A stretch of 64,000 nt of DNA, from NCBI RefSeq assembly GCF_027531905.1, contig NZ_JAPZSU010000003.1, positions 22,195 to 86,194 on the forward strand. The letters are read 5' to 3'. The position numbers and the translations under genes were made by a program. Of this stretch, positions 10,403 through 21,914 are shown piece after piece. How positions within the stretch are numbered: position 1 is the stretch's first letter; each line of letters begins with the position of its first letter. The DNA comes from Flavobacterium sp. Its GTDB lineage: Bacteria; Bacteroidota; Bacteroidia; Flavobacteriales; Flavobacteriaceae. The notes beneath the pieces are model-generated. The model worked only from the letters and a program-made list of their open reading frames with translations. It was not told where the DNA came from and ran no database searches.

Positions 10403-12559
10403 TTATGCGTTTCCTTTTGCTTTTTTGATAACTGCTTCTGAAATATTAGAAGGTGTTTCAGCGTAGTGTGAAAATTCCATTGTAGATGTTGCACGACCTG
10501 AAGACAAAGTTCTTAAAGTTGTAACATATCCAAACATTTCTGATAATGGAACATCAGCCTTAATAGTTTTTGCACCATTTCTATCACCCATATCATTTAC
10601 CTGACCTCTACGACGGTTAATATCACCAACGATATCTCCCATGTTTTCTTCTGGAGTAATAACCTCCATTTTCATGATAGGCTCAAGAATAATAGCTCCA
10701 GCAGCTTTAGCAACTTCTCTATAACCCATTCTAGCTGCTAATTCAAAAGAAAGAGCATCAGAATCCACAGGATGGAAAGATCCATCTAATAAAGTCACTT
10801 TCAAACTATCCACTTGATAACCTGCCAAAGGACCAGTTTTCATAGCTTCACGGAAACCTTTTTCAACTGCAGGAATATATTCTTTTGGAACGTTTCCTCC
10901 TTTTACCTCATTAACAAACTGCAATCCAACTGGAACTTTTCCATCAACCTCATCTGCAGGCTCAACTCTAAATACGATATCACCGAATTTACCGCGACCA
11001 CCAGATTGTTTTTTGTAAGTTTCTCTGTGTTGAGCAGATTTTGTAAACGCTTCTTTATATTCAACTTGAGGCTCACCTTGATTTACCTCAACTTTAAATT
11101 CACGTTTCATACGATCCACAAGGATATCCAAGTGCAACTCACCCATACCTGAGATAATAGTTTGCCCTGAAGCCTCATCTGTTCTAACAGTAAACGTAGG
11201 ATCTTCTTCAGCTAATTTAGCCAAAGCCATACCCATTTTATCAACGTCAGCTTTAGTTTTAGGCTCAATAGCAATACCAATTACTGGCGCAGGGAATTTC
11301 ATAGACTCCAAAATAATTGGGTGTTTTTCATCACACAATGTGTCTCCAGTTTTGATATCTTTAAATCCAACAGCAGCTCCAATATCACCCGCTTCGATAT
11401 ACTCGATTGGATTTTGCTTGTTAGCATGCATTTGGTAAATACGAGAAATTCTTTCTTTGTTTCCAGAACGAGTATTCAACACATAAGAACCAGCATCTAA
11501 TCTTCCAGAGTATGCACGGAAGAAAGCCAAACGACCTACGAATGGGTCAGTAGCAATCTTAAATGCTAATGCCGCGAATGGTTCTTTTACATCTGGCTTA
11601 CGCAAGATTTGAGTTTGATCCTCTTCAAGCAATTCAGCATCATCAGGATGAATACCAGTAATACCTTCTTTATCCATTGGAGATGGCAAGTACTTACATA
11701 CTGCATCTAACATGAATTGAACTCCTTTGTTTTTGAATGAAGAACCAGCAATCATCGGAATGATAGCCATATCCATTGTAGCTGCTCTTAATGCATTATT
11801 AATCTCTTCTTCAGTAATAGAATTTTCATCTTCCATATACTTATCTAAAAGATTCTCATCATAAGTAGCAATTTCCTCGATTAGAATTGAACGATAGTGT
11901 TTCACTTCGTCAACCATATCTGCAGGAATATCAACAATATCAAAAGTCGCTCCTTGTGTAGCATCATGCCAAACAATAGCTTGATTTTTAACCAAGTCAA
12001 CCACTCCTTTAAAGTCATTTTCTTCACCAATTGGCAAAGTGATAGCTACCGCGTTTGATTTCAACATGTCTTTTACTTGTTGACAAACTGCTAAGAAATT
12101 AGACCCTTGACGGTCCATTTTATTAACAAACCCCATACGAGGCACACGGTATTGATCAGCTAATCTCCAGTTAGTTTCAGATTGAGGCTCAACACCATCA
12201 ACCGCACTAAATAAGAAAACCAATCCATCTAATACACGTAACGAACGGTTTACCTCTACTGTAAAGTCAACGTGACCAGGAGTATCGATAATGTTGAAGT
12301 GATACGGTTTAGATTCTGGTAAAATTTTACCTTGCTCAGTTGGAAAATTCCATTCACAAGTTGTAGCTGCAGAAGTAATAGTAATACCTCTTTCTTGCTC
12401 TTGTGCCATCCAGTCCATTGTTGCAGCACCATCGTGTACTTCACCAATTTTGTGCGATTTTCCAGTATAGAATAATATACGCTCAGTTGTTGTTGTTTTA
12501 CCAGCATCAATGTGAGCAGCAATTCCAATATTTCTTGTATATTTTAGATCTCTTGCCAT
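10403..12559 (-). CDS. fusA: Elongation factor G
   Basis: [24 protein letters not shown]...DTPGHVDFT...NKMDR. Confidence 0.98.
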   Translation of the reverse strand: MARDLKYTRNIGIAAHIDAGKTTTTERILFYTGKSHKIGEVHDGAATMDWMAQEQERGITITSAATTCEWNFPTEQGKILPESKPYHFNIIDTPGHVDFTVEVNRSLRVLDGLVFLFSAVDGVEPQSETNWRLADQYRVPRMGFVNKMDRQGSNFLAVCQQVKDMLKSNAVAITLPIGEENDFKGVVDLVKNQAIVWHDATQGATFDIVDIPADMVDEVKHYRSILIEEIATYDENLLDKYMEDENSITEEEINNALRAATMDMAIIPMIAGSSFKNKGVQFMLDAVCKYLPSPMDKEGITGIHPDDAELLEEDQTQILRKPDVKEPFAALAFKIATDPFVGRLAFFRAYSGRLDAGSYVLNTRSGNKERISRIYQMHANKQNPIEYIEAGDIGAAVGFKDIKTGDTLCDEKHPIILESMKFPAPVIGIAIEPKTKADVDKMGMALAKLAEEDPTFTVRTDEASGQTIISGMGELHLDILVDRMKREFKVEVNQGEPQVEYKEAFTKSAQHRETYKKQSGGRGKFGDIVFRVEPADEVDGKVPVGLQFVNEVKGGNVPKEYIPAVEKGFREAMKTGPLAGYQVDSLKVTLLDGSFHPVDSDALSFELAARMGYREVAKAAGAIILEPIMKMEVITPEENMGDIVGDINRRRGQVNDMGDRNGAKTIKADVPLSEMFGYVTTLRTLSSGRATSTMEFSHYAETPSNISEAVIKKAKGNA

Positions 12560-12570
12560 TTCTCTATGAA

Positions 12571-13047
12571 TTAAAATCTAAAGTGAGAGAAAGCTTTGTT
12601 AGCTTCTGCCATTTTGTGAGTATCCATTCTTTTCTTAACAGCAGCTCCTTCTTCTTTAGCCGCAGCTAAACATTCTGAAGCCAATCTTTGTGCCATTGAT
12701 TTTTCGTTTCTTCTTCTTGAATAAAGAATTAACCATTTCATAGCCATAGATATTTTTCTGTCTGGACGAATTTGCATTGGAATTTGGAATGTAGCCCCTC
12801 CAACTCTACGACTACGTACTTCTACGTGTGGCATAACGTTAGTTAAAGCATCTTTCCAAATTTCTAAAGCTGATTTTTCATCATTTTGCTTTTTAGTTTC
12901 AATGATATCAATTGCATCATAAAAAACTTTAAAAGCTGTTGATTTCTTACCATCCCACATTAAGTTGTTCACAAAACGCGTTACCAATTGATCGTTAAAT
13001 CTTGGATCCGGTAAAAGTGGTCTTTTCTTTGCCGCTCTTTTTCTCAT
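12571..13047 (-). CDS. rpsG: 30S ribosomal protein S7 (start trimmed from ORF start 13086)
   Basis: Canonical N-terminus [19 protein letters not shown] begins at internal Met 14, giving 158 aa. Confidence 0.96.
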   Translation of the reverse strand: MRKRAAKKRPLLPDPRFNDQLVTRFVNNLMWDGKKSTAFKVFYDAIDIIETKKQNDEKSALEIWKDALTNVMPHVEVRSRRVGGATFQIPMQIRPDRKISMAMKWLILYSRRRNEKSMAQRLASECLAAAKEEGAAVKKRMDTHKMAEANKAFSHFRF

Positions 13048-13133
13048 GTCTTTTTTTAATTTTTTGTCATTAGCATAACTTCTCAAACAGAATTATAAAT
13101 TCCATTTCAAAATCACACATTTAACTTTTTAAA

Positions 13134-13517
13134 TTACTTTTTTGCTTCTTTTGGGCGTTTAGCACCATACTTAGATCTTCTTTGCGTTCTTCCTGCAACA
13201 CCTGATGTATCAAGCGCACCACGAACGATGTGATATCTAACTCCTGGTAAATCTTTTACCCTTCCACCCCTAACTAATACTATCGAGTGCTCTTGTAAAT
13301 TGTGTCCTTCTCCAGGGATGTAAGCATTCACTTCATTACCATTTGTCAAACGTACACGCGCCACTTTACGCATTGCAGAGTTTGGTTTTTTTGGTGTAGT
13401 AGTGTAAACACGCGTACAAACCCCTCTTCTTTGAGGACAAGAATCTAAAGCAACCGATTTACTCTTCTTAGTTATCTGAGTTCTTCCTGTTCTTACTAAT
13501 TGTTGAATTGTTGGCAT
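13134..13517 (-). CDS. rpsL: 30S ribosomal protein S12
   Basis: [21 protein letters not shown]...[17 protein letters not shown]. Confidence 0.98.
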
Positions 13518-13570
13518 AATTAATACTAAAAATTTCTTATTATATTAAATTCCCGCTTTTTACGGGGTTG

Positions 13571-13600
13571 CAAATGTATAAAATATTTTTCACTATACAA
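13571..13600 (-). promoter_or_regulatory. Bacteroidetes-type promoter upstream of rpsL
   Basis: Minus strand reads TTG-N19-TACATTTG; a CCCG/CGGG hairpin follows in the leader. Confidence 0.7.
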
Positions 13601-13639
13601 ACCATAATTCATTAATTTTCAATATCCTCATTTTAGATT

Positions 13640-15409
13640 ATGAATTCCATAACATTCAACGGATATTTGCGTTACTTTTATTTGAAACAAAACAAGTTGA
13701 AACATTTACTAAGCATAGTCCTTTTTCTTATTCTTTGCCAAAAAAGCATTGGACAACAACTTTTTTTAAAAATCAACGGTTCATCAGAAGCTGAATCCAA
13801 AACCATTGATTCACTACATTACAATCAAATCCACACAAACATATCATCAATTGAAAAAGAAATCCTCTTAACTTCTAAAAAACTCGAACAATTGGGCTAC
13901 TTAGAAAACAGCTCAACTGAATTAATAAAAAAAAACGACAGCTCATTTATCATCGAATTTCATTTAAAAGAACAAACAAAGCAAACCTATTTATATATAG
14001 GTAAAAATCCTAAAACAAAACAATTCATCGAAAGACAAACAGAAAACGACACACTAGCTCTAAAATACACAGAAACATCATCATTTTTGGAGAAAACGAT
14101 TCACAAACTCGAACTAATGGGTTATCCGTTAGCCAAAGTTCAACTAGAGAATATCAAAAGAAAAAAAAATAAAGTAATTGCAGACTTAGCAATACAACTG
14201 AATACTCAAAGAAAAATAAATCAAATCGTTTTAAAATTCAAGGAAGAAGAAAAAAAACAAAAATATTTTCCTTCAAACTATTTAACACAAATCAACAAAA
14301 AATTCAATAAAAAACTATTCAACCAGAACACCCTAAAAGAAATAAAAACAGAATTTGAAAATTATTCTTTTGCAAAGCAAACCAAACAACCCGAATTACT
14401 GTTTAGCAAAGATTCAACCATCGTATATGTCTACATTGAAAAAAGAAAATCCAATTCATTTGATGGTTATTTAGGAATTGGCAACAACGAAGAAAAAAAG
14501 ACTACCATAAATGGCTATCTAGACATTCAACTCAACAATATGTTAAACGGTGGTGAAGATTTCTATTTATATTGGAAAAGTGACGGAAACAACCAAAAAA
14601 CATTTAGAACAGGCTTAACCCTAAACTATCTTTTCAAAACCCCACTAGGACTGAACGCACAACTCAACATTTTCAAACAAGATAGCACCTTTCAAAACTC
14701 AAAAACACTTTTAGACCTTAATTACCTATTAGACCACAAAACAAACCTTTTCATAGGAATTGAATCAACCACTTCAAGTGACATACAAAACAGGAACAGC
14801 AATACCATTAGTGACTTTAAAAGTCAATTTTTAACGATTGGACTCAACCATAAAAAAAACACTCCAAACACACCTTTCTTTGCGGAAAAAACAAACATAG
14901 AATTTCGTTTTGGTTTAGGGAAAAGAGAAATTCAAAATACTATAACAAATACATCAAATCAAAAACAATATTACATTAACTTGAATCTCTCCCACAACTT
15001 CAACATTAATTCCAAAAACAGCTTCAACATAAAAAGCCAAAACTCTTATTTAAAAAGCAACACTTACTTAACCAATGAATTATTTCGATTTGGTGGATTA
15101 TATTCCGTAAGAGGTTTTCCTGAAAATAGCCTACAAGGAAATTACGTAAGTGCACTACTAACCGAATATCGACACCTTCTTAACCAATCACTTTACATTC
15201 ACTCAATTCTTGATTATGCAATATTTAAAGATAATAGCAATTCAACAATTCGTAAAAAAATTAACAACATGACAGGTATTGGAATTGGAGTCGGAATGCA
15301 AACAAACAGTGGTATTTTGAAGTTTTCCATAACAAATGGAATAAATAACTACAACGATATAAAATTTTTTAACAGTATAGTAAACATATGTTATAATGTT
15401 AAATTTTAG
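13640..15409 (+). CDS. Outer membrane protein, BamA/TamA (surface antigen)-like beta-barrel with POTRA-like N-terminus
   Basis: Signal peptide; C-terminal FRFGGLYSVRGFPENSLQGNYVSALLTEYRHLL typical of BamA/Omp85-type barrels. Confidence 0.7.
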   Translation: MNSITFNGYLRYFYLKQNKLKHLLSIVLFLILCQKSIGQQLFLKINGSSEAESKTIDSLHYNQIHTNISSIEKEILLTSKKLEQLGYLENSSTELIKKNDSSFIIEFHLKEQTKQTYLYIGKNPKTKQFIERQTENDTLALKYTETSSFLEKTIHKLELMGYPLAKVQLENIKRKKNKVIADLAIQLNTQRKINQIVLKFKEEEKKQKYFPSNYLTQINKKFNKKLFNQNTLKEIKTEFENYSFAKQTKQPELLFSKDSTIVYVYIEKRKSNSFDGYLGIGNNEEKKTTINGYLDIQLNNMLNGGEDFYLYWKSDGNNQKTFRTGLTLNYLFKTPLGLNAQLNIFKQDSTFQNSKTLLDLNYLLDHKTNLFIGIESTTSSDIQNRNSNTISDFKSQFLTIGLNHKKNTPNTPFFAEKTNIEFRFGLGKREIQNTITNTSNQKQYYINLNLSHNFNINSKNSFNIKSQNSYLKSNTYLTNELFRFGGLYSVRGFPENSLQGNYVSALLTEYRHLLNQSLYIHSILDYAIFKDNSNSTIRKKINNMTGIGIGVGMQTNSGILKFSITNGINNYNDIKFFNSIVNICYNVKF

Positions 15410-15495
15410 CTTTAGACAGTAAAAAAATAAAAAAATATTAGGAATGTTAACAAATTATTATGAGTTTTGAAGCACTAATTCAAAACGTATAAATA

Positions 15496-18400
15496 ATGAA
15501 ACTAAAGTTCAACGGACTCTTAGTGCTTTTAGTAGTACTAATGACGCAATTAACCTTTGCGCAGGAAAGATCTGTTTCAGGAATTGTTTCTGACAATGCA
15601 GGATTGCCAATACCAGGTGTGAGTGTATTAGTTAAAGGAACCAAAGCTGGAACTCAAACTGATTTCGATGGTAAATTTATCATCAAAGTAGATGCAAGTC
15701 AAACATTAGTGTTTAGCTATGTTGGCATGAACACTCAAGAAGTAGTAGCCAAATCTACTACTATTAATGTAAAAATGACTAGTTCAGCATTGGAACTAGA
15801 AAGTGTTGTAATTAACACTTTAGGAATTGAGGTTAAAAGAAATGAAAAAGCATCATCTTACTCAAAAGTAAAAGGAAGCGTTATCGCAAATTCTGGAGAA
15901 ACTTCAGTTATCAAAGGACTTTCTGCAAAAGCTTCTGGTGTAGCAATCGTGTCTAACTCTGGTGACCCAGGATCTGGAGCATACATACAAATTAGAGGGC
16001 AAAACTCAATTACTGGTTCAACACAACCATTGTTTGTAATTGACGGAACACCTGTTTCTAATGACGAAATTGGAAGTGGAGTTGATGGCGTAGGGCAACA
16101 AAGCCGATTAAATGACATTAACCCTAATGACATTGAAAATGTTCAAGTATTAAAAGGAGCATCTGCAGCAGCTTTATGGGGATATAGAGCAGCCAATGGA
16201 GTTGTATTGATTACCACTAAAAAAGGAAAAAAAGGAAAAATTTCTATTGATATAAATTCTACCGTTTCTTTTGACAAAGTAAATGTTGAAATGAAATTGC
16301 AAGATATATATGGTCAAGGAACAAATGGAGTATGGACAAGAAATAATGCCAACTCTTATGGAGACAAAATATCTTCCAGAGCAGGTGGAAGTGATGTATT
16401 CAACACTGCTGGACAATATTTTTTAACTCCTGATGGAAGAAAAATTTATCCAATAGCCGCAGGAGGCAAACGTAGTACAGCAAATTTCCAAAAATCGAAC
16501 ATGGATGCTGTAATAGGAGATGGCCTTTTACTTGATAACCACATCAGCGTAAGTGGAGGTGGAGAAAATACGAACTTCTATTTAGGATTAGGTAACACCA
16601 ATCAACAAGGTATTATCAAAAATTCTGATTACGAAAGAACCAGCATCGATTTTACATCTGAATCTAAAATTGGTGACAAAACGTCATTTAAAACTAAATT
16701 TGGATATTCATCGGTAAATTCTAATAGGATTCAAACTGGATCTAACTTATCTGGTCTTTACTTAGGACTTTACCGTTCTCCAGCTGATTTTGACAATAGA
16801 GATTTCATTGGGACAAATATTCAAGCTAATGGTGCTGCACAACAAAATAGCCATAGAGCTTACAGACAAGATGTTGGAACATTTCCTGGAGATTTAAATC
16901 CTAGTTATAATAACCCACTCTGGACAACTGATGTCCAAAAAAATCCAAATACAGTTGACCGATACATTGGTGGTTTTGAATTAAAACACACTTTTAGTTC
17001 TTGGATTTCTGTACTAGCTAGATTAGGTTTAGATGGGTATAGCGATAAAAGAATCACGATGTTTCCTATGAATTCATCAGAAAATGCAGGTAATGGTAGA
17101 GCGACTGAAAGCGTAACTGATTACCAATCATTTAATGCTGATTTAATTGCTTTGGGAGACACTAAAATTACTGACAATATTGGATTATCATATTTGACGG
17201 GTATTAACTTTTCACAAACCAATTATGATCAAAGAGGAGGTTCCTACAAAAATTTCATTATCGACTCAAATGGTTTTTCTTACGATAATGCTTTATTAAT
17301 AGACAAAACAACTTTCTTAGACAGAACGTATTCAAAATTAAGTGGAGCTTACTTTTCTACTGCGTTTGATTACAAAAATTATTTATTTTTAACTTTAGGG
17401 GGACGTTTTGAAACTTCTTCAACCTATGATCCTAACTTAAAAGTTTATTTCTATCCAACAGCTGAATTTGGGTACAAATTTACTAATAATTTTGAAAGTG
17501 AAATTCTAACAGATGGTAAGCTAAGAGCTACTTATGGACAAATAGCCTCAATTCCGAGACCATACGCTGGAACGACTTATTTCAATTCAGCTGTTGGAGC
17601 AGAGGGATATGGACCTGCCTACGACTCTGGCGCCTATAATGGATCATTCCAACAAGCAGGAACTGGTGGAAATAAAAATTTAAAACCAGAGATTAAAACA
17701 GAAATGGAAGCAGGTCTTGATTTGCAATTTTTTAAAGCTTTTACCATAAATGCTACTTATTACTCTAACGAAACCAAAGATTTATTAGTAAACGTTCCTT
17801 TAAATGGAAGTTCTACTTACAGTACTCTTTATGGAAACTTTGCCACTATTGAAAACAAAGGTTTTGAAGTAGAATTTGACGCTAACTTATTACCTTCAAG
17901 TTCTGAATTAAAATGGAATCTATTTGGAAACTGGAGTACGAACCGTAATAAAGTAACAAAACTTGACGGGACTAGTTCATTATTCCTTAACGGATTTACT
18001 GGATCTTCTTCTCGTGCCGTTTTAGGACAACCATTAGGAGTACTTTGGGGAGGTAAATTCGACAGAGATACGGATGGTTCATTAATACTAGACGCTAATG
18101 GATTCCCAACAGCAGCTGAATCGGAAGGAATAATTGGAGATCCAAACCCAGATTGGAGAGGAGCTATAGGAACTTCTTTTAGTTACAAAGGATTCAAAAT
18201 AAGCACTTTGTTTGATGCTTCGATAGGAGGTCAATTATGGGATGGAACAAGCGGAGCTTTAAACAACTTCGGCAAAACATTAGAAACTGCAAATGAAGTT
18301 ACCTTGACAACAGCAACAGTAAATTATGCTGGACAAACTATTGCTCCAGGAACAGTTAGAGGAAATCTAAGAGACTTTGGTGCTGGACCAGTTTTATTAG

Positions 18401-18708
18401 ACCAAACATGGTACCAATCTCTAGGTGGTGGTTTTGGCCCAGTTGGAGAGCAGTTTGTTAAATCAGCATCTTGGATCAAATGGAGAGAACTATCTCTATC
18501 TTATAATTTAAATCTAAGAAAGAAAAATTTAGGTGTTGAAAGTATCACTTTTACTGGTACAGGAAGAAACTTATGGTTATGGACAGAAGCTGATTTAGGT
18601 CAAGATCCTGAATCTAACCTTACGGGTGGATCAAATGGGCGTGGATTACAATACTTCAATGCTCCAAACACTAAATCGTTAATATTTAGCGTTAACTTAA
18701 AATTCTAA
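15496..18708 (+). CDS. SusC/RagA family TonB-linked outer membrane protein
   Basis: Carboxypeptidase-like N-terminal domain (SGIVSDNAGLPIPGVSVLVKGTKAGTQTDFDGKF), plug domain VIDGTPVSN...NDIENVQVLKGASAAALWGYRAANGVVLITTKKG, NLKPE motif. Confidence 0.95.
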   Translation: MKLKFNGLLVLLVVLMTQLTFAQERSVSGIVSDNAGLPIPGVSVLVKGTKAGTQTDFDGKFIIKVDASQTLVFSYVGMNTQEVVAKSTTINVKMTSSALELESVVINTLGIEVKRNEKASSYSKVKGSVIANSGETSVIKGLSAKASGVAIVSNSGDPGSGAYIQIRGQNSITGSTQPLFVIDGTPVSNDEIGSGVDGVGQQSRLNDINPNDIENVQVLKGASAAALWGYRAANGVVLITTKKGKKGKISIDINSTVSFDKVNVEMKLQDIYGQGTNGVWTRNNANSYGDKISSRAGGSDVFNTAGQYFLTPDGRKIYPIAAGGKRSTANFQKSNMDAVIGDGLLLDNHISVSGGGENTNFYLGLGNTNQQGIIKNSDYERTSIDFTSESKIGDKTSFKTKFGYSSVNSNRIQTGSNLSGLYLGLYRSPADFDNRDFIGTNIQANGAAQQNSHRAYRQDVGTFPGDLNPSYNNPLWTTDVQKNPNTVDRYIGGFELKHTFSSWISVLARLGLDGYSDKRITMFPMNSSENAGNGRATESVTDYQSFNADLIALGDTKITDNIGLSYLTGINFSQTNYDQRGGSYKNFIIDSNGFSYDNALLIDKTTFLDRTYSKLSGAYFSTAFDYKNYLFLTLGGRFETSSTYDPNLKVYFYPTAEFGYKFTNNFESEILTDGKLRATYGQIASIPRPYAGTTYFNSAVGAEGYGPAYDSGAYNGSFQQAGTGGNKNLKPEIKTEMEAGLDLQFFKAFTINATYYSNETKDLLVNVPLNGSSTYSTLYGNFATIENKGFEVEFDANLLPSSSELKWNLFGNWSTNRNKVTKLDGTSSLFLNGFTGSSSRAVLGQPLGVLWGGKFDRDTDGSLILDANGFPTAAESEGIIGDPNPDWRGAIGTSFSYKGFKISTLFDASIGGQLWDGTSGALNNFGKTLETANEVTLTTATVNYAGQTIAPGTVRGNLRDFGAGPVLLDQTWYQSLGGGFGPVGEQFVKSASWIKWRELSLSYNLNLRKKNLGVESITFTGTGRNLWLWTEADLGQDPESNLTGGSNGRGLQYFNAPNTKSLIFSVNLKF

Positions 18709-18711
18709 AAA

Positions 18712-20163
18712 ATGAAAAATATATTTATAAAATCAATTAGTCTTTGTTTTATTGGCGCTACTTTATTCAGCTGTACTGACTATGTATCTGATTATAATGT
18801 TGACCCAGACTCGATCACAGATTCAGATGCGAAAAATTTGTTTCAAGGAATACTCTTAGCCGATCAATTCTTTCAGACCAGTTCAAATACAAGAGATGTT
18901 ATGATATGGTTGAATCAAGCAAATGGTGAAAACAGACAATATGTAGCTTTAAATGATTGGAATTTATCAACAGCATCCGCTTTTGATGATAGTTGGAATA
19001 ATGCCTATGTGAACTGTATAACAAATGCCAAGATAACCTCTCTAAAGGCAGAAAAAGAACTTAACCCAAGATTAGCAGGTGCTGCCCAAGTTATTGAAGC
19101 CCATGCAATGGGAGCAGTTACTGCTTTATGGGGAGATGCTCCATATAGTGAACTTGATATTACAGGTAACAATTTAACCCCTAAATATGATTCGCAAATA
19201 GCTATATATTCAAGTTTACAATCATTACTAGATAAAGCTATAACAAATTTAAAAGCAACAACAGGAAAAGGAATCCCTTCAGACAAGGATCTTTACTACG
19301 CTGGTAGTGCTGCTAAATGGATAAAACTAGCCTATTCTTTAAAAGCAAGATACTACCTGCATGTTAAAGATTACACAAAAGCTAAAACAAATGCTTTGTT
19401 GGGTATGTCTAGTGCTTCGGATGATTTAATTGCAAAATTTGGCAACTCAAGTGGCCAAAATTTCAATCCTTTTTACGATTTCTTAGTTTACCAAAGAGAT
19501 GATTACATGTCGGGAGATAGTTATGGAGCAAGATTGCTAGACCCATCAACTACACTTTATAGAGGAAACTCTAAAACTGATGAACACGCACGTTTTGCAT
19601 TCTGCTACAATCAAGAATATTTCTCACCCTATTCATTAAATATTTATGGTGGAGATTACGGTGGAACAAACGGTAAATTTGGAAGTGACTCAGGGCTACC
19701 TATGGTTACCTATGGCGAAATGTTATTAATCATTGCCGAAGTTGATGCTAGAAGTTCATTCGCAACAGGTTTGTCTTCATATAACACCTATAGAGCTTTA
19801 TTAAATACCGGATATTCAATAGGAATTTCGAATTCAGGTTATGAATCGGAGACTTTCAAATATGCCCCATATGATGCAGCAGATTTTGCTGCTGGAGGAA
19901 TAGAAAACAATACTGGAGCAGCTTTGTCAGATCAAAATGCATTACTTAGAGAAATATTCCAAGAAAGATATATCTATTTTATGGGTAGTTTCGAAAGCTA
20001 TAATGATTTCGGTAGATCTAATAATACAGCACAAATTCAATTAAAAGCTGGGAAAGCAGGAACTCCGCAACGTTTCTTGTATCCTCAAGTTGAAATTAAT
20101 GCAAATCCAAATACACCAAGTCCAATTCCAAGCATTGTGACTAAAACTCCTGTACATCAATAA
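18712..20163 (+). CDS. SusD/RagB-like nutrient-binding lipoprotein
   Basis: Lipobox-type N-terminus (GATLFSCTDY), SusD-like alpha fold sequence; directly downstream of susC. Confidence 0.88.
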   Translation: MKNIFIKSISLCFIGATLFSCTDYVSDYNVDPDSITDSDAKNLFQGILLADQFFQTSSNTRDVMIWLNQANGENRQYVALNDWNLSTASAFDDSWNNAYVNCITNAKITSLKAEKELNPRLAGAAQVIEAHAMGAVTALWGDAPYSELDITGNNLTPKYDSQIAIYSSLQSLLDKAITNLKATTGKGIPSDKDLYYAGSAAKWIKLAYSLKARYYLHVKDYTKAKTNALLGMSSASDDLIAKFGNSSGQNFNPFYDFLVYQRDDYMSGDSYGARLLDPSTTLYRGNSKTDEHARFAFCYNQEYFSPYSLNIYGGDYGGTNGKFGSDSGLPMVTYGEMLLIIAEVDARSSFATGLSSYNTYRALLNTGYSIGISNSGYESETFKYAPYDAADFAAGGIENNTGAALSDQNALLREIFQERYIYFMGSFESYNDFGRSNNTAQIQLKAGKAGTPQRFLYPQVEINANPNTPSPIPSIVTKTPVHQ

Positions 20164-20182
20164 ATTTATTTAATTATATGAT

Positions 20183-20215
20183 AAAACCACTCCAAAATTT
20201 GGAGTGGTTTTTTTT
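20183..20215 (+). terminator. Intrinsic terminator downstream of susD-like gene
   Basis: AAAACCACTCCAAAATTTGGAGTGGTTTTTTTT. Confidence 0.8.
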
Positions 20216-20216
20216 A

Positions 20217-20224
20217 TATCTTTG
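20217..20224 (+). promoter_or_regulatory. -7 box (TATCTTTG) 4 nt before the rlmB start codon
   Basis: Exact TAnnTTTG match; ATG at 20229. Confidence 0.55.
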
Positions 20225-20228
20225 CGCT

Positions 20229-20963
20229 ATGGAAAAAGAACATCAAATATTTGGAATAAGAGCCATCATCGAAGCGATTCAAGCGGGGGCAACAGTGGAT
20301 AAAGTTTACATTCAAAAGGAAGCTAGTGGCGAATTAATGAAAGACTTAATGAAAGTCATGAAAAGAGAAAACATTAATTTCTCATATGTTCCAGTTGAAA
20401 AACTAAACCGACTTACGCCTAATAACCATCAAGGTGCGGTAGCTACTATCTCTCCTATCTCCTTTTTTGATTTAGAATCTTTGATTGAAACAGTTCTTGA
20501 AAACGGTAAAAATCCATTATTCTTAGTATTGGATGGAATATCTGATGCTAGAAATTTTGGAGCCATCATTAGAACCGCTGAATGTACTGGCGTGAATGGA
20601 ATAATCGTTCAAAAATCAGGTTCGGCACCTGTAAATGGAGATACGGTGAAAACTTCTGCAGGAGCTGTTTTTAATATTCCGATTTGTAAAGTAGACCATA
20701 TAAAAGATGCTATTTTCTTACTGCAAGCGAGCGGTATTTCCACTGTTGCGGCAACTGAGAAAACAGAGCAAAGTTTGTATGATGTAACACTTTCTGGCCC
20801 TACTGCTATTGTAATGGGAGCCGAAGACCGAGGTATTAATCCATCGGTTTTAAAAATCATTGATGAGAAGGCAAAATTGCCTATGTTTGGAACCATTGGT
20901 TCATTAAACGTTTCAGTTGCTTGTGGCGCTTTCCTATATGAAGCGGTGAGACAGCGTAGCTAG
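20229..20963 (+). CDS. rlmB: 23S rRNA (guanosine-2'-O)-methyltransferase RlmB (SpoU family)
   Basis: MEKEHQIFGIRAIIEAI...LDGISDARNFGAIIRTAECTGV...GSLNVSVACGAFLYE; start trimmed from ORF start 20178, which lies in the terminator. Confidence 0.92.
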   Translation: MEKEHQIFGIRAIIEAIQAGATVDKVYIQKEASGELMKDLMKVMKRENINFSYVPVEKLNRLTPNNHQGAVATISPISFFDLESLIETVLENGKNPLFLVLDGISDARNFGAIIRTAECTGVNGIIVQKSGSAPVNGDTVKTSAGAVFNIPICKVDHIKDAIFLLQASGISTVAATEKTEQSLYDVTLSGPTAIVMGAEDRGINPSVLKIIDEKAKLPMFGTIGSLNVSVACGAFLYEAVRQRS

Positions 20964-21045
20964 ATTGTAAAAGGCCGATTGTAGAAGTCAAATTTTAGAA
21001 TACAGTTCGTGGTAGAAAATCACGAATTACTTAATATTAAAGGAA

Positions 21046-21825
21046 TCAAGACTCTTGTTTTGGTTCCTTTTTTTGTGTTGGTACACAATCGTAATGAATG
21101 GGTAAATTGGAGGTGAAATACGTCATTATGGGGTCAACCTCCTCCTCTATCTCTTGCTTTGGTGGATTGACAAAATTGCCATTTTCATCAAAGCGTTGCA
21201 TAAATTTATCTTGCGATGGGTCATAATCTGGGCGTTCCCATTCGTATTTGTAGATTTTTTGATATTCTTCGGCTTTGAAAACAATAGACAATAAAAATCC
21301 AGTGATAAAACCCGCTAAATGACCTTCCCAAGAAATCGTATTGTCTACTTCGGGGAAGACATACCAAATCAAACCACCATAAACTAAAACTACAGTTAAA
21401 GAAAGTGCTACCAAACGATAATATTGTGTTTGAATTCCTTTAAAAAAGATAAAACTCACTAAAACATAAATGAGGCCACTAGCACCAATATGATAATTAG
21501 GGCGACCAATAACCCAAGTGATAACACCCGACAAAACTATTCCGAAGCAAAGAACAGTTAGCGTTTGTTTAGGATAAAAATAAGACAGGGCAGTCAACAA
21601 AACGAGTAATGGCAGGGAATTATTATACAGATGCAATAAATCGGAATGGATGAAAGGACTAAAAAGGACACCTTGTAAACCCGAGAAAGTACGTGGATAA
21701 ATCCCATTTTTGTCAAAATCGAAATGGAAACGAACTTCAAGCCAGTAGACCAACCATATCGTCAATAAAAAAAGTAGCGGTAATAAGACTACGCGATTAC
21801 GAAATTGAAAATGGTTTTCTTCCAT
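21046..21825 (-). CDS. Rhomboid family intramembrane serine protease
   Basis: HSDLLHLYNNSLPLLVLL...IGASGLIYVLVSFIF...WEGHLAGFITG. Confidence 0.93.
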   Translation of the reverse strand: MEENHFQFRNRVVLLPLLFLLTIWLVYWLEVRFHFDFDKNGIYPRTFSGLQGVLFSPFIHSDLLHLYNNSLPLLVLLTALSYFYPKQTLTVLCFGIVLSGVITWVIGRPNYHIGASGLIYVLVSFIFFKGIQTQYYRLVALSLTVVLVYGGLIWYVFPEVDNTISWEGHLAGFITGFLLSIVFKAEEYQKIYKYEWERPDYDPSQDKFMQRFDENGNFVNPPKQEIEEEVDPIMTYFTSNLPIHYDCVPTQKKEPKQES

Positions 21826-21914
21826 AGGATAAATGCTATGCTATTGGTCTCTCAAAAATACATCCAAAATAGCGAAAATGCTAAATTGTCATACCTAATG
21901 TGTTGTGGTAGGGT

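Noticed and set aside
15496-20163. Novel polysaccharide utilisation locus
   Set aside because: Only the SusC/SusD pair is present, with no glycoside hydrolase, sulfatase or dedicated regulator nearby
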